NCBI GenBank assembly: GCA_026874595.1
Contig: CM049314.1
Span: forward strand, 73,670,300 to 73,734,299
Length of the DNA: 64,000 bases
Source of the DNA: Sipunculus nudus
Taxonomy: Eukaryota > Annelida > Sipuncula > Golfingiida > Sipunculidae
Direction of reading: 5' to 3'
The notes beneath the pieces were generated by a model. It ran no database searches and had not been told where the DNA came from. It was given only the letters and a program-made list of their open reading frames with translations. Made by a program: the position numbers and the translations under genes. Positions 1 to 12,007 of the stretch are shown one piece after another. Each line of letters opens with the position of its first letter. The stretch's first letter is position 1.

Positions 1-345
1 ATTTTTTTTTCTGAACCTGTTGTAACTTGTTAAATACAGTATAGTGACAAATGTCGTACAACATATGTTTCCTATACGCGATATACGTTATTTTCTTCAG
101 CAGGCGTTAGGCTATCGTATGTATACGATTTTGAAACTTGTATGTTGCATGGCAACCAGAATGTTCAACTGATCGAGGACAATATTCAAATCAGTTGTAT
201 GCCAGTATACAACTGAAAACGAGGCACGGCCTGTCCGTTATCATGCAAGCAGAGGCCAGCTTGCGTTTTGGTGGACCGTGAAAAATCCCACGTACGTCTC
301 CTCGGCTGATACTCGAACTCATGTTGACTCTGTGCTCTATAGAGT
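1..345. repeat. Degenerate dispersed repeat, left part
   Basis: No gene is seen. From about 260 the sequence (accgtgaaaaatc, ctcctcggctgatactc) matches about 11570-11620, and the match resumes after the small insertion at 346-452. It looks like an old repeat related to the interior of the 2.68-kb element at 10036-12715. The first 250 bases hold nothing I recognise. Confidence 0.45.
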
Positions 346-452
346 TAGCGACAGCTTGTCACCCCAAACGTCGATTTAAGATGAACTGAAGACGTCCAGG
401 CCCTATCAGTTTATTTCCGAAGGCCTGAGTGGCATGAATGTTGTCATTGCTA
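346..452. mobile_element. 107-bp non-autonomous element, 9-bp TSD
   Basis: The sequence starts TAGCGACAGCTTGTCACC and ends TGTTGTCATTGCTA. It is flanked by a perfect 9-bp direct repeat CTATAGAGT (337-345 and 453-461). The same two ends bound a 2680-bp element at 10036-12715, which also has a 9-bp TSD. The ends are only loosely inverted (TAGC and a nearby GACA). Target duplications of 9 bp are usual for Mutator-like elements, but the superfamily is an inference. This copy is an internal deletion derivative or MITE. Confidence 0.7.
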
Positions 453-900
453 CTATAGAGTCCGTGCACTGGCCATGCAGATCACAGACGCCGGTAAAGT
501 TTAATATGAGGCTGTGACACATCAATTTTTTTACCGGGAGGATTACATTTAAATGATGATATTTTGCACGTTATAAACGTACATACAAATTTTTACCATT
601 ACAAAAATCAGCATGATACAAACAACTGAATGTTTGGACTCTCTATTTAATATCCAAATGTTGAAGAAATATCATTATTATAGCCGGCCACAAGTGAACC
701 CCAAGTCCCTGAAGTTTGACTACGTTTTGCAAAGACATATAAGAGAACAGTATTTGAGAAACAAAAAAAATCCTCATATTTTTTTTTGCGAAAGGTAGCT
801 TAAAATGTCTTATTTACATTGCATTTTTAAATTTGTTCTAAATATAGAGATCCCCTCCCATTCTCTCCTCCGTGTACCTGTTTTTAACTTGACAAAAAGG
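453..900. repeat. Degenerate dispersed repeat, right part
   Basis: It continues the alignment to about 11625-11940, for example gaatgtttggactctc against gaatatttggactttcc, and ctgaagtttgactac against ctaaagtttgaatac. The short open frame at 613-798 lies inside this repeat and is not supported as a gene. Confidence 0.4.
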
Positions 901-1577
901 CTCTATAATTTATTCATATATTTAGGTGAAATAAAAAAAAACATTTTTTAAAGGTTGAAAATATATAACGTAGTAATAAAAATAATATATATATTTATAT
1001 AAAGGTTCCCCAGTTCTCAAATTTCTGGATCAACCACTGCAAAAACATACAAACACGTACCAACACACACACGGAAGTGTATACTCCGAGTACAGCGTCC
1101 AGGCGGGAAACTACCCGCGTTTGGTACGAAGGGAACGAGTATCCTATATATCGGCAAAGTTTAAACCGGAGTAACGTATATTTCTACCACACCCAAATCT
1201 CCTAATTATAGTGGGGTAACTCAATACAAACATGTAAATTATTAAAATTATGAATTATTTTGTGTACAAATTACAAATGTTTCGAATTACAAAAGAGGAT
1301 GGTACGATATTCTATTTCTGCACAAAATATTAAACATGCGCTGGCTTTACACAAAGAAATGAAAAACAGAGCCTACATGTTATTGCTCCTAACTGTGTAT
1401 ATTTGCCATAAAGGCACCTTTATTCCCTCGAGTTCACTTCGTGAAAGTAAGACCCTTCTCTGGAATTATCATAATGAAAAATTTAATTTAATTCAAGTAT
1501 TCCCTAGTCCCTACTCCCCGCCTATATCAGCATCATCATCATCAAGAAAATCTTCCTCTTATTCTTCCAATTAATTC
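901..1577. other. Intergenic, no gene seen
   Basis: AT-rich DNA with short poly(A) and AT stretches. The open frame at 1260-1574 has no recognisable domain and runs into the trinucleotide repeat, so I treat it as chance. Confidence 0.4.
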
Positions 1578-1631
1578 CATTATTATTATTATTATTATTA
1601 TTTATATTATCATTATTATTACTATTATTAC

Positions 1632-1687
<56 letters not shown>

Positions 1688-1718
1688 TTATTATTTATAT
1701 TATCATTATTATTATTAC

Positions 1719-1767
<49 letters not shown>

Positions 1768-1777
1768 ATTATTATCA
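1578..1777. repeat. (TTA)n trinucleotide microsatellite
   Basis: About 200 bp of ATT/TTA repeats with a few interruptions (tatattatc, ttttta). It gives an asparagine-rich frame on the minus strand that is low-complexity translation, not a gene. Confidence 0.95.
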
Positions 1778-2107
1778 TATGGGGAATGCCTCGAGGAAAT
1801 CTTATATAACACTCCAATAATATACCTTATGCTGTTTGGACAGATTAATTCAATTGAATTAATGTGCCAGTGTGGCAAATTCTATAGCAGAAAGTCATTT
1901 AAGTCAATGCATTTTATCCTCAGAAGTACAAGCCTTCGAAAATCATGCACCAGACTTTGGTGTCATTTCCAAAATGACTAAATTTTCTTTCGCATAAATA
2001 GTTTGTATATTAACCTCAATAAAACCTGAAATATGATATGGCCTAAGGTGGGTAAGTTACAGTATACATTTATATACATGTACGTAGCTAGAATATCATA
2101 TACCCCT

Positions 2108-2141
2108 CCTCCCCCCCCCCCCCCCCCAACACACACACACA
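2108..2141. repeat. Poly(C) run followed by (CA)n
   Basis: A run of about 20 C residues is followed by a short CA repeat. Similar C or G runs of 12-25 occur near 11499, 13676, 19203, 20908, 28637, 31359, 34459, 36229, 39840, 49850, 52149 and 52440, several of them inside mobile elements. Confidence 0.9.
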
Positions 2142-2832
2142 AATCTGGCCTAACCTTGGAGAGGGTAGGCTTTATGTCAGAATGTAATTGTAAACTTCCA
2201 GAAGAGTTCGATTTAATACAGGAAACTGTTTTGGGACCACATGACATAACTTAGATAGAGAGGAGCATGTGTCCCCTTTCACTGCACCAGCTGATCAATC
2301 AATAAACGTGCTGGGGACCAGTCTGGTCTTCTTCCGGAACTTGTTGACGTATATTTTTTGCTCCAGGGGCCAGACCACTGTATGTAATTATCATCCTTTT
2401 ATCGCCCACAGCTGACAGGAGGGAGGCCAACCAACAGGTGACTCATTTCGACAGGTTCAGGTAATTAGCACCGAGACCGCAGACAGTCTGGTCAAAACAT
2501 CATAAACAGGCTACGATCTCACGAATGTTCACATGACTTCATCTGTTTATAGCAGATTCCTTGAAGAATTCATCTTAAAGGCCATAAATTATAATACATT
2601 TTTCAATGTGTCATAATCATATTTTTGCGTAAAATTTGTATTTGTAGAATTTTAATTGAAATGACATATAGTTAATAATATAAGTATAAATATCCATTAA
2701 TGATAACATCGTCATACTCATAATATGACATAAATCTATGATTTGGACAGGTAATATCTGTTTTTCTATTTAAGGTTTCATATATAGAATGTCCAGCCTC
2801 CAGGAACAGGCACTGCATAAATTGTAACTGCA
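2142..2832. other. Intergenic, nothing recognised
   Basis: No domain-bearing open frame, repeat family or RNA gene was found here. A near-perfect palindrome lies just to the right at 2833-2876. Confidence 0.4.
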
Positions 2833-2876
2833 TTTTATGCGGTGATATCCAGGATCCTGGATACTGCAGCATAAAA
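2833..2876. repeat. 44-bp palindrome
   Basis: The centre TATCCAGGATCCTGGATA is a perfect 18-bp palindrome. The outer arms TTTTATGC and GCATAAAA also pair, separated from the core by five unpaired bases on each side. It could fold as a cruciform. No gene or terminator context is known. Confidence 0.7.
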
Positions 2877-3290
2877 AGCTTCAGAGTAAACTGGAGAGTT
2901 AAAACCCTTGTCAGGAAAAAAATCTTGTAAAATCAAATATTGCGTTTATGACAATTAAGGAAACTTAGGCAGAACTATAGAAACCGGGCTTCAGCCTACC
3001 GCCGGTACCTTATGCACAAGGGGTGTCGCATAATAAATTGTTTCCTGAAAAAGGCCGATACATATTATTTTCCTGAGAATTCCCATATTTAATTTTGCTC
3101 ATAACTGGAGTTTATTATATTAGAGGAGGAGGGGTCCGGGGAACCAGGGTTCCCCGTGTGAACGAGGGTGTGGGGGCTCTGCCACCACCTAAAGTTAATC
3201 TTCCTGTTCAAATAGTAAATGGTTTCCCACTTTCGTGATAGATTGTGCTCAATCGCAGATATAAATGAACAAAACTCGCACTTGCTGGTA

Positions 3291-4385
3291 CAGTGAAGCC
3301 CGCTTATTGTCATATCGGTTGTGCATGCATAAATTATGAAAATAACCGGGCTGTGACATTATCCGGTTTCAACACCGATGTACTTTTGAGTCCTAGAAGT
3401 AGCGTTATGTCTCGTATGATATTAAATAAATTGTCAATAAACAGGAAACAGAAAGTTTATGAATATTTTTATTGCACAAAGGCATATCAAATTACGTTTA
3501 TGCACACATGAAAATTTATTTCCTGTAAGTTTTATGCCGCAATAACTGACAAAAATCCAACTTGCAAACAGAATGAGGCGTAGGGTCTGGGTCATGAGGT
3601 AAAATTTCAGGAAATATGCAGCACAGTTATAACGTTGTTTGTAATAAACTATTTTATTAAATAATTCTTTGCCCGACTATTGCACCTTATTTTCCAGATA
3701 TCTTATTAATGACTCAAACTTCGTTGATCGTCTTTATGATAGGACTGTTCAGGGAGCGGACATCGTCATCCCATTGTCAACTTTCTGAAGATTTGCCACG
3801 ATTTAGGTTTTTGACCGGGTATCTCCTCCAGTGCTCACAAATCCTCCAGCTTTTTGTTGACCCTTAAAGGAGATTTCCAGTCGTAAGCAACGTTTAGATC
3901 ATGTGCTTTATATCATCTCGGCGAAATGTCACTGAAGTTTAAACCGCAGCCTTTCAAAGGCAAGGAGTTAATTATGTATGATATGTGATCGTAAACATTA
4001 CCCTTGTTAATGTATGAAGAAAAGCAATGATCTGGATTACCGTGGTATCTTAAGGTGTTAATTAGCTTAGTGAAGAGGAGTGACTAGCATGCATCACTGC
4101 ACTTGCCTGCCGCACACAGGTGGGAGGTCGTTTGATACGCCTGACCGATTACAAGCTCTTGGCCTCTTTGATCGCCGTGTCGGAGTTTGATGTGATATTA
4201 ACTGTGAACTGGTATCCCTTTCAAGGGTTCCAAGCATGACAATAAATGGGATTATGACAATATTCCATGATATTAAACGGTCAGATTTACCATTGTTTAT
4301 TTAGGAAATGGTTTGGGATTTCAGATTTATGTGCCAATAAGCAGGATTTTCTATTAACTGATATGACACAAAGTGGGCTTGACTG
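3291..4385. mobile_element. Tigger/pogo-like non-autonomous DNA transposon
   Basis: The left end CAGTGAAGCCCGCTTATTGT and the reverse complement of the right end CAGTCAAGCCCACTTTGTGT form imperfect terminal inverted repeats, extending through TCATATC. The element is flanked by TA on both sides (3289-3290 and 4386-4387), the target duplication of the Tc1/mariner superfamily. Ends of the type CAG...CCCGCTTAT are typical of Tigger/pogo members. No transposase frame is present in the 1095 bp, so it would depend on a helper. Confidence 0.7.
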
Positions 4386-4393
4386 TATCTCGT

Positions 4394-4640
4394 CTTCATG
4401 GCTCACTTGTAGCGTGTAGGGCTTTTAGTCGAGAGATCGTAGGTTCGATTCCTGATTCAGGTGACTTCTGATGCTAAGTCCTTGTTTATGTCAGAAGAGT
4501 TGAGTGAAGGGACATCTACAGGGAAAAGTAGGAGTTAAAATAGGGAATGAGAGGAGACAGTTTTATATATAATTTCCTCAAAAGAAGCGAAGCCGGCATT
4601 CTATAGTGGCTCCGAAACTTAAGTAATCTAATGGTACTTT
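4394..4640 (+). mobile_element. tRNA-derived SINE-like element
   Basis: The element has a polymerase III type head: an A-box-like stretch near tgtagcgtgtagggc and a B box GGTTCGATTCC at about 4442-4452, which fits the GGTTCRANNCC consensus. The presumed stem sequences do not pair well enough for a functional tRNA. Its tail and boundaries are unclear. It lies immediately right of the Tigger-like element. Confidence 0.45.
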
Positions 4641-5034
4641 ATTTAAATGACCAAGAAATTCAGCTAAATATTATGTTTTTGTATGTAAACAAGACTCGCT
4701 TTTAAAAACTTTGCAACCCTGACACTTTAAACTGTCTCAGAATATGAAACAATGAGCTGTTTGACCTTTGCTCGCTGTGAGCCAACACAGCCTGTTACCA
4801 CTGGTTACACAGGCGGCTGCCGACCAGGGGAATCCCAGAGCAGACATTGTTCCCCGCATATCACTGTTTATAAGGACAATATAGGGGGTCTATTCTTTTA
4901 ATCAACATTTAAAGTGGACAAACACTGTCTAAGATGTATGTTATATGCACATTTGAATATCTTTATTTCATAAGGAATAAAACATTTTCAGACATTTTCA
5001 GACAAAATATAAGAATTCAATGGTCATGTGGAAT

Positions 5035-6269
5035 CAGGGTTGGCAGTTTAATCCACAGTCGGTTTAATCCACTGGATAAATCAGGATTAATCCGGATCGG
5101 ATAAAACAGGTTTTATCCAGTATTATTCGAAGCTGGGGTGTGTAGTGTCTGTGAAGTAGACATTTTATATTAAATTTAGCTTTCCACTGTTACAGTTTTT
5201 ACAAGGAACATTTATGTCTATTTATCTTAATTATTATGTGACCATATATTTATACATAAAATGCATTGTTTTTATCACAGATAGTAATGCATGATTTTAA
5301 TAATAATTTTGAAATTTGAGATTATTTCTCTTCTTTAGACAGTTCAGTTAGGGTATGACTTACTAAAACATTATCACCTATTTTGTACATTGCACTATAG
5401 AAAAGCTAAACAACTGCAGTTCACACATGTTTAGTTAAACTCCACTGTCAGTGGTACTATAGAATACTAGTATCATATATTCACAGATAAACATATTCTT
5501 ACATCTGAGAGGGATGTACATAATCCAGATGTGTAAGATATACAGTGACATATCAGTTACTATGTCAATAATTTTGTGGGGCTGACTTTTCAAGAGGCAA
5601 ATGATAAAATACTTGAAAAGCTATCTTGCTCAAGTAGGTTTCTCTGAATGTGGGGAATAGTAGTATGATTCTTGACCCTTTTGCCTCTGATAAGGCAGTT
5701 TACACAAACAGCAAAAGTGGGCTACCATTTGACAACCATCCAGTCATGACAGCCTGAGAAAAGAAACCTCCATTAGATCAAAGTCATTCATGAATATTCC
5801 TCCACAGAGTCTCTTCATAAGTTGTTGACAACTGGGCTGCAAAAGCCACCCTGTAAGCCTGCCCTGTGACTATAAGTAAATATTTGATGGCTGAGAATGA
5901 TGCAATAAAGATTATACAACCTATTGAGAAATTGACTGCAAGTCAGAAGATTAACATAGAATACAAAGGGACGGCTCCTCAATCTGGTGTGTGTTGAGCA
6001 TAAGCTATGATGGCTGCAGGGAAATATAAACCTGGAGAAACTTGCCAGTTGGATAAAAAACATATATTATAAATATATTAATAAACCCTCTGAACTTATT
6101 TATCCAGATTATCATTCATGTTAATTTAATTAAATTTTACAATGTGTTTCTAAGTTTGATCCAGTTTAATCCTGTATAATCTGGATAAAACTGAATGAAA
6201 CAAGATAAAACCCAGTTTTAACCAGTGTCCTGGATTAAACAAGTTTTATCCAGATAAAACCCAACCCTG
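5035..6269. mobile_element. hAT-type non-autonomous transposon
   Basis: The 1235-bp element starts CAGGGTTGG and ends CCAACCCTG, with a perfect 8-bp target duplication TGTGGAAT (5027-5034 and 6270-6277). Both ends carry many subterminal copies, in both orientations, of a motif like GGATAAAAC or TTTATCCAG / TTTAATCCA, as expected of transposase-binding repeats. An 8-bp TSD with CAGGG ends is the hAT signature. No transposase is recognisable; a minus-strand frame of 82 codons (5815-6063) has no known domain. Confidence 0.85.
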
Positions 6270-6765
6270 TGTGGAATATCTCCATCTTCTAGGGCTCTCA
6301 CACAGTGTAGCATGGTAAGAGAGCACGGGAGCTAGGGCTACATAAATTGTTGCATATAAAAACTTGGAATATGCTATTTTCATTTTTTTAATGTTCCAAT
6401 TCCTGCCTGAGAAGTGTGTTTGTTGGGGGTGGGGGTAGGGTCAGCAACCGTCAGATTGTTTGAATAAAATGATACAAAGTAATTTTTCATGAGCTGCTCC
6501 TTTCATATATATTTGTATTTAACCAACTGAAATCACATCTTAGATATAAACTGTAAAATAAAAATAAATATGGAAAAGTATTTTTTTCTGAGCTATCCCC
6601 TTTTGGTAATCATCATATTTACTATTCAAACTCACTAATTACAGTGGCACAAGAGTTTATTAAAGAGTAACTCTATCAAATACAAAAATGGATGAATTAA
6701 TTGTGATCACATAAAATATATATAATGAACCTAGTGAGCACCTAGACCATGAGTTCCATTTTTTT

Positions 6766-9190
6766 AGCTCAGCTGACTTTCAGTCATGCTGGGCTATAGC
6801 GATGGGTCTTTGTCCGTCGTCCTTCCGTCTGTCCATCCGGCCGGCCGTCCGTTAGCAGGGCACAAATCTTAACCGTAGGGGCTAGGGCCATGAACCCTAT
6901 GCAGTCTTAGAGGTTATAAAAAGATCTCCTTGCAAACCTGAAATTAGGTCACTGCGACCTATATTCTTGAAGTTATGGGGTGTGTTTGCATCCCCCAGAA
7001 ATAACTCTTTGAGACAAAATTTTCATCCCAAACCTTCCATCTTTCACATACAGCTCACCTACCAACAGGGGAAGAACCATAATTTTTTTGAGGTCAAAAG
7101 GTCAAAGGTCAAGGTCACAGGAGCCTCTTCTTTGAAAAGCCTGTGGATGCATTTTAAGCCAACCCTTTCATCCCAATTCTTTGATCTTTCACATATAGCT
7201 CACCTACTAATTTGGAGAAGAATCCTATAGATTTTGAGGTCACAAGGTCAAAGGTCAGGGTCACAGGATCCACTTCTTTGAAAAGGTTGTGGACACATTT
7301 CAAGCTAGACTTTTCATTCCAAACCTTCCAGCACTGATATCGCTTCCCTGCCAACAGGGGAAAAGACCTGTTGATTTTGAGGTCAAAAGTCAAGTTCACA
7401 GCACCCACTTCTTGCGTGGAGTCATTTTCAGGCAAACTTTTCAATCTGTACCTTCCATCTGTCATATATGGCTTACCTACCAATAAGGGAAGAAGCCTAT
7501 TGATGTTGAGGTCAAAAAGTCAAAGGTCAAGGTCACAATATTTAATTGTTCTAAATGCTTGTGAGCATATTTCAAGTGTAACTGTTCAACCCAAACCTTC
7601 AGTCTTTCACATATGCCACATCTATACATCACTCAGTTTGACTCAAACTTCATATTTATGGGTCTTTTTGCTTGAATAATTAACTAATTGATTTTTGGGT
7701 CAGCTGGTCAGCAGGTTAAAGGTTGCAGGTCAAAGTTATTCACCCATTGGTTGCCTAGTAATTACACCAGATTTTAGTGGTTAGTAGTTACCCATCATTT
7801 AGAAAGAATCCAGTTGATATATGGGCAAAAGGCCAAGGTCATAGGTCAGGGATGTTCACAATTATTTATTTTATAGAACATCTCTATTTTTCTTGTATAT
7901 ATAACCATCCCACTCCAGCTGGTACATCTCCCTGTGTGGCTGTAATTGTGAGTGACACTGGTGACATATGACTCCCTTTTGTATCAGCCTATTAAGTGAT
8001 AAGGCTCAGTGATAAGTACCTCGTTACTTCATAACAAAAACACTGTTGTCAGAATGCTTCAGCCAGGCATTAAGACTATGAGAGTATAGTATTAAGGTTT
8101 AGCTACTGATTTATAAGATGATGGGAACATTTTGCAGTTTATTTTATGGAATCCTAGCAAAAACTTAGTTTCCTAGATATCTGAATATTTTAATATATAT
8201 CACCACATATAAAAGCAAGTGTTTGTTCTCATAATATGTGGATGTGTACTTGATTTAGGATGACTTTTTGTTTTATTTCAAGACTCTTAGTCATGCTTTC
8301 TGCATTTCTTTTCTTTCAGGTTTGGCAGTTTACCTACCCTGCTGACCCCATTGAAAAGCAGAGTGATAATAAAAAATATTGGACTTACACTTTTTACAAT
8401 TGCATATCTATAATCCGATATGAGGGCCTGGACATGCCTTTTGAATTATTTTGGGCATTCATTACTGGATAATTTGCCCCAAGTTTGGTCTCTTATTGGA
8501 GAATGTGGGATATCAAATGTCATACTTGTCAGAAATCCATTTTGTCTGCCAGTTAGCCACCTTAGAAATTCTTACTTCAGTGCAGTTTCAGTAATTTTTC
8601 TTTAATGTTTGGTCCGATTTAGAGAATGTTTGTTGTCTGATTTCAGACTTGTCAGAAGTCCAATATGGCCACCAGGCTACCATCTTTTGATTCCTTTTGA
8701 TCATATTATCTCAAGAACAGTTAAAGTGAATGCAGTTGGATGTATATTTATGTAATCTTGTAAAGGATTGGGTCAAATATTTCTGAATAAATATTACCAT
8801 CATTTATAAAAGTGCAGTACAGTTGGATTGTATTGAATAAAAATTCATACAGAAGCACCTGTTTCTCAATAATTCTTGCATGTATTTCCTTGATTTTTGC
8901 TATATATTTTGATCTTATATTTGCCCTTTGTCGTGTTCCTTTTGAGACTGACAGGTTTCAAGCAAGCTGTTGGAATAGTTCCTGATAGCTTAACAATCAT
9001 GCATTTTCCTCAGACCATCAATTCACTGTGTTTTAACCAGACATAGGTGATATATATTTCTGTTGTCATAGAAAATTTTCAACAAATTGGCAAATTGGTT
9101 CTTCAAAATTTGACTGGAAGTTGTGAATCTCACTCCATGATGTCACAGGTCATGCTTGGCAGCTGAGCGTCATGACCCATGGGTCACTTG
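6766..9190 (+). mobile_element. Pearl/HINE-like element, copy A
   Basis: The 5' end is AGCTCAGCTGACTTTCAGTC, followed by a GTCC-rich microsatellite (6805-6855). The core holds tandem units of about 120-150 bp with clusters of AGGTCA (7090-7850). The 3' end is AGCTGAGCGTCATGACCC then ATGGGTCACTTG. The 5' GCTCAGCTGA and 3' CAGCTGAGC are inverted relative to each other. Copy B at 31070-33537 is a near full-length paralog. The open frames inside (to about 165 codons, including one running out of the 3' end to 9653) are not recognised as genes. Confidence 0.8.
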
Positions 9191-9609
9191 TTCTCTGGTC
9201 CCTTTATTCATACCTTCTACAAAACAGAAGCTAAGACAGGACCAGAGGCTCAGTTGCTTGAGAAGAACACAGCATGTCTGCAGTGTTCATGTCCCCAAGC
9301 CAAGAGACTGGGCCAGACTGATACATTCATGGCTAGGGTATCTTAGCTCATGTTTAAGTCATCCTAGCATGGCATCAATAGCTCTAGGATCAACCCAGAG
9401 CTGCATCTCCAGGCATCTATCAAATGAACCTCCCCTGGTTGCCATGACATCATACGATTCTTCCCAGGTAAAAACCCCAGGGAGAGCATTCATACAACAA
9501 ATGCAACGGTACCCAAGTTGCAGTTATACTGACCAGTCTATTTTGACCAAGCCTGTGTATGCACAGAGCCTAAATAGAAAATTGTCAATATGGACCACTG
9601 CTCGTAGTC

Positions 9610-9870
9610 CAGCTGTTAAGAGAAGAATTATGCAAAAAGTGAAAGAAGCATGAAACTTGGCATAATTGTTGGCCAGACCATACTTAACATTTTCAGATAT
9701 AGGGCCAAGCGGAATTCATCCGATCTTGATCTAAATCCAAGATGGCGGCCAAGATGGCCGCCAGATTATCAAATATCAATACATTCGGTTATATTTGTCC
9801 TAGAATGCTTTCCAAGTGCACTATTTCTATGTTTTTTGGGTCGATAAATTCATTTATAAGGGTTTAAAGT
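9610..9870 (+). repeat. Repeat with CCAAGATGGCGGCC motif, copy 1
   Basis: About 260 bp match the reverse complement of 17640-17915 and more distantly 17965-18262. The conserved centre is CCAAGATGGCGGCCAAGATG, with flanks gaaacttggcataat and ggttatatttgtcc. It is part of a dispersed repeat, not a gene. Confidence 0.8.
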
Positions 9871-10035
9871 CTTTAAAATGACTCCGTGAATGAATCCTGG
9901 TTTTGTTAATATTGAAATTTTCCCTTGTTTACTAGCACAATGGATAGCAAACATTATTTGTTGAGTTCTGCGCAGTAGTCACATACATTGTAATCGTAGT
10001 TGACTGAAAGTGTCATTTGCTGGCTTAGGTAAGTC

Positions 10036-11100
10036 TAGCGACAGCTTGTCACCCCAAACGTCGATTTTAGATGAACTGAAGACGATGGGGTGACAGTACA
10101 AGCTATTGGGTTCGCATCAATTCTAGTATGTGCAGATGTGCACGCCATTTCTGACACTGCTTTTTCATTTTTATCTACTTCTCGAACTGTCATTTTCCTG
10201 AGTTAAGACAAAAAGTGACGTTATTCTGTTGGGGAAAATAATAATTATTACATCCACGGTTGACTTACGTGTATTCGTGCAGCAGTTTTTAATTCCGAGG
10301 CTGGTTTTACTCGAAAAACTCGTCTCCACGTCTGTCAGCGGGAGAACCATAACTTCCGGTAGGGGATTTCCAAACGGCTATGTGTAAAACTCGGAAGTCC
10401 GAAGTCGGAAGCAAGGACTTTTTTTAAAGCAATGATCGAAGAATAATTAAAATTCTACTACATCAGTGGAAAGTACCTTTTTATTTTTTATGATAGAGTA
10501 GTTATCCATCCGAAGTTATAGACTATTTTTTGCTTGGAAATGCTCGGTTATGGTCCAAATGTGTAAAACTCGGAAGCCAGTAAAGGCAAATGCACTGGTC
10601 ATCATATTGTCAGCAAACGTGTCAAGCATTTTCAGTTTCTTCAGTATCATATATTTTTCATAAACTCAGTCTGTTTTGTAACATTCATGATGCTGTTTTT
10701 TTTATATAATATATTATATTGATATTTTATTTCATTTTTTATATCAAGATTATTTTAACTCATCAATATTTTACGCTGTTACCGCATTTTATGTTGGCGG
10801 AAACATGAAAAAAAAGGTTTTGATAATATTTTATACATGTGCCCCTATAAAAATCACCCTGATAATATCATAGAGACTTAAACAGAAAATTTGACAGAAC
10901 CAAAAAACGTCCAGTTAATGTTTTTACAAGTTGTTTCGAACAAAATATTTTATTTTTAATGTATAAATTGAAAAACCTTTTCCTCTTCCACTGACCAAAA
11001 AATTTCATCGGGATTATGAATCTCTTAGACTCTTATCTATTATGTTATACTTTTTATGCCAAATTATATTTTACATTTCATGGTCCAGTTGCACACATTG

Positions 11101-11165
<65 letters not shown>

Positions 11166-11965
11166 GTTAACAAAATTGTAATTTCTTATCGAGATCCTTG
11201 TAATCGTACAGTAATATGAAGTTGAAGGTAGCACATTCTGGTTAGATGCCCTTATCATGCACATATTATATACGTTTGAGAGTGAAATCAGTTGCAAACA
11301 GACTTTAATATATTAATAAATATCCATATATTTGAAGTTGAAATGTGATGTTGAAACATCAGGAGTGAAATTATTTATTTTCCAATTCATAAATTGGTGA
11401 TTTACTCCACTGAGAGAGCATCCAAATATATACTAGTATAATGAGAGAGGAAGTATTTCCGTTATCACATTTTTCTCGATAATAACACTGACGAATCCCC
11501 CCCCCCCCCCCCCATAGCATTACCGTGTGAGTCATGCACGGTCTCCCCACAGAGCTGAGCTCAGGGTGGGATCGACCGTGAAAAATCTCACGGCTCCTCG
11601 GCTGATACTCAGACTGTCCCAGCCTATGCGCTCACAGAGCACAGATGTCGGAAAAAATGCAAAGATTGTCATAAGACTTAATCATATCAATTATTTTACA
11701 ACGAGTACTACATTTAAATACTAGGAGTGACATTTGCCAGTTATAAATGTATAGACGCCATTTCATCATTGATATTAACATGTTACGAACTTTTGAATAT
11801 TTGGACTTTCCAGTTTATACCGTAATTTTATAGAAATATAAATATTAAAGCCCAACAACCTAAAGTTTGAATACATTGTTCAAAAACATGTAGGAGAATA
11901 GTTGCAGAACAGAAAATTAATCATAATCTTGAGATGAGATGGGGTGAAATATATTACGTGAAAAT

Positions 11966-12007
<42 letters not shown>

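Noticed and set aside
1522-1878. Asparagine-rich minus-strand frame
   Set aside because: It is the translation of the (TTA)n microsatellite and has no non-repetitive domain.
4394-4470. tRNA gene
   Set aside because: A good B box is present, but the acceptor and T stems do not pair and there is no clear anticodon arm. A SINE head is more likely.
7154-7483. Frames in copy A similar to frames in copy B (31521-31874)
   Set aside because: Similarity is explained by the two element copies being paralogs. The frames are tandem-unit translations, and indels between copies shift them.
9156-9653. 165-codon frame on the plus strand
   Set aside because: It begins in the conserved 3' end of copy A, has no ATG at its start, no recognisable domain, and runs into a dispersed repeat. 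The same element end in copy B has no such frame.
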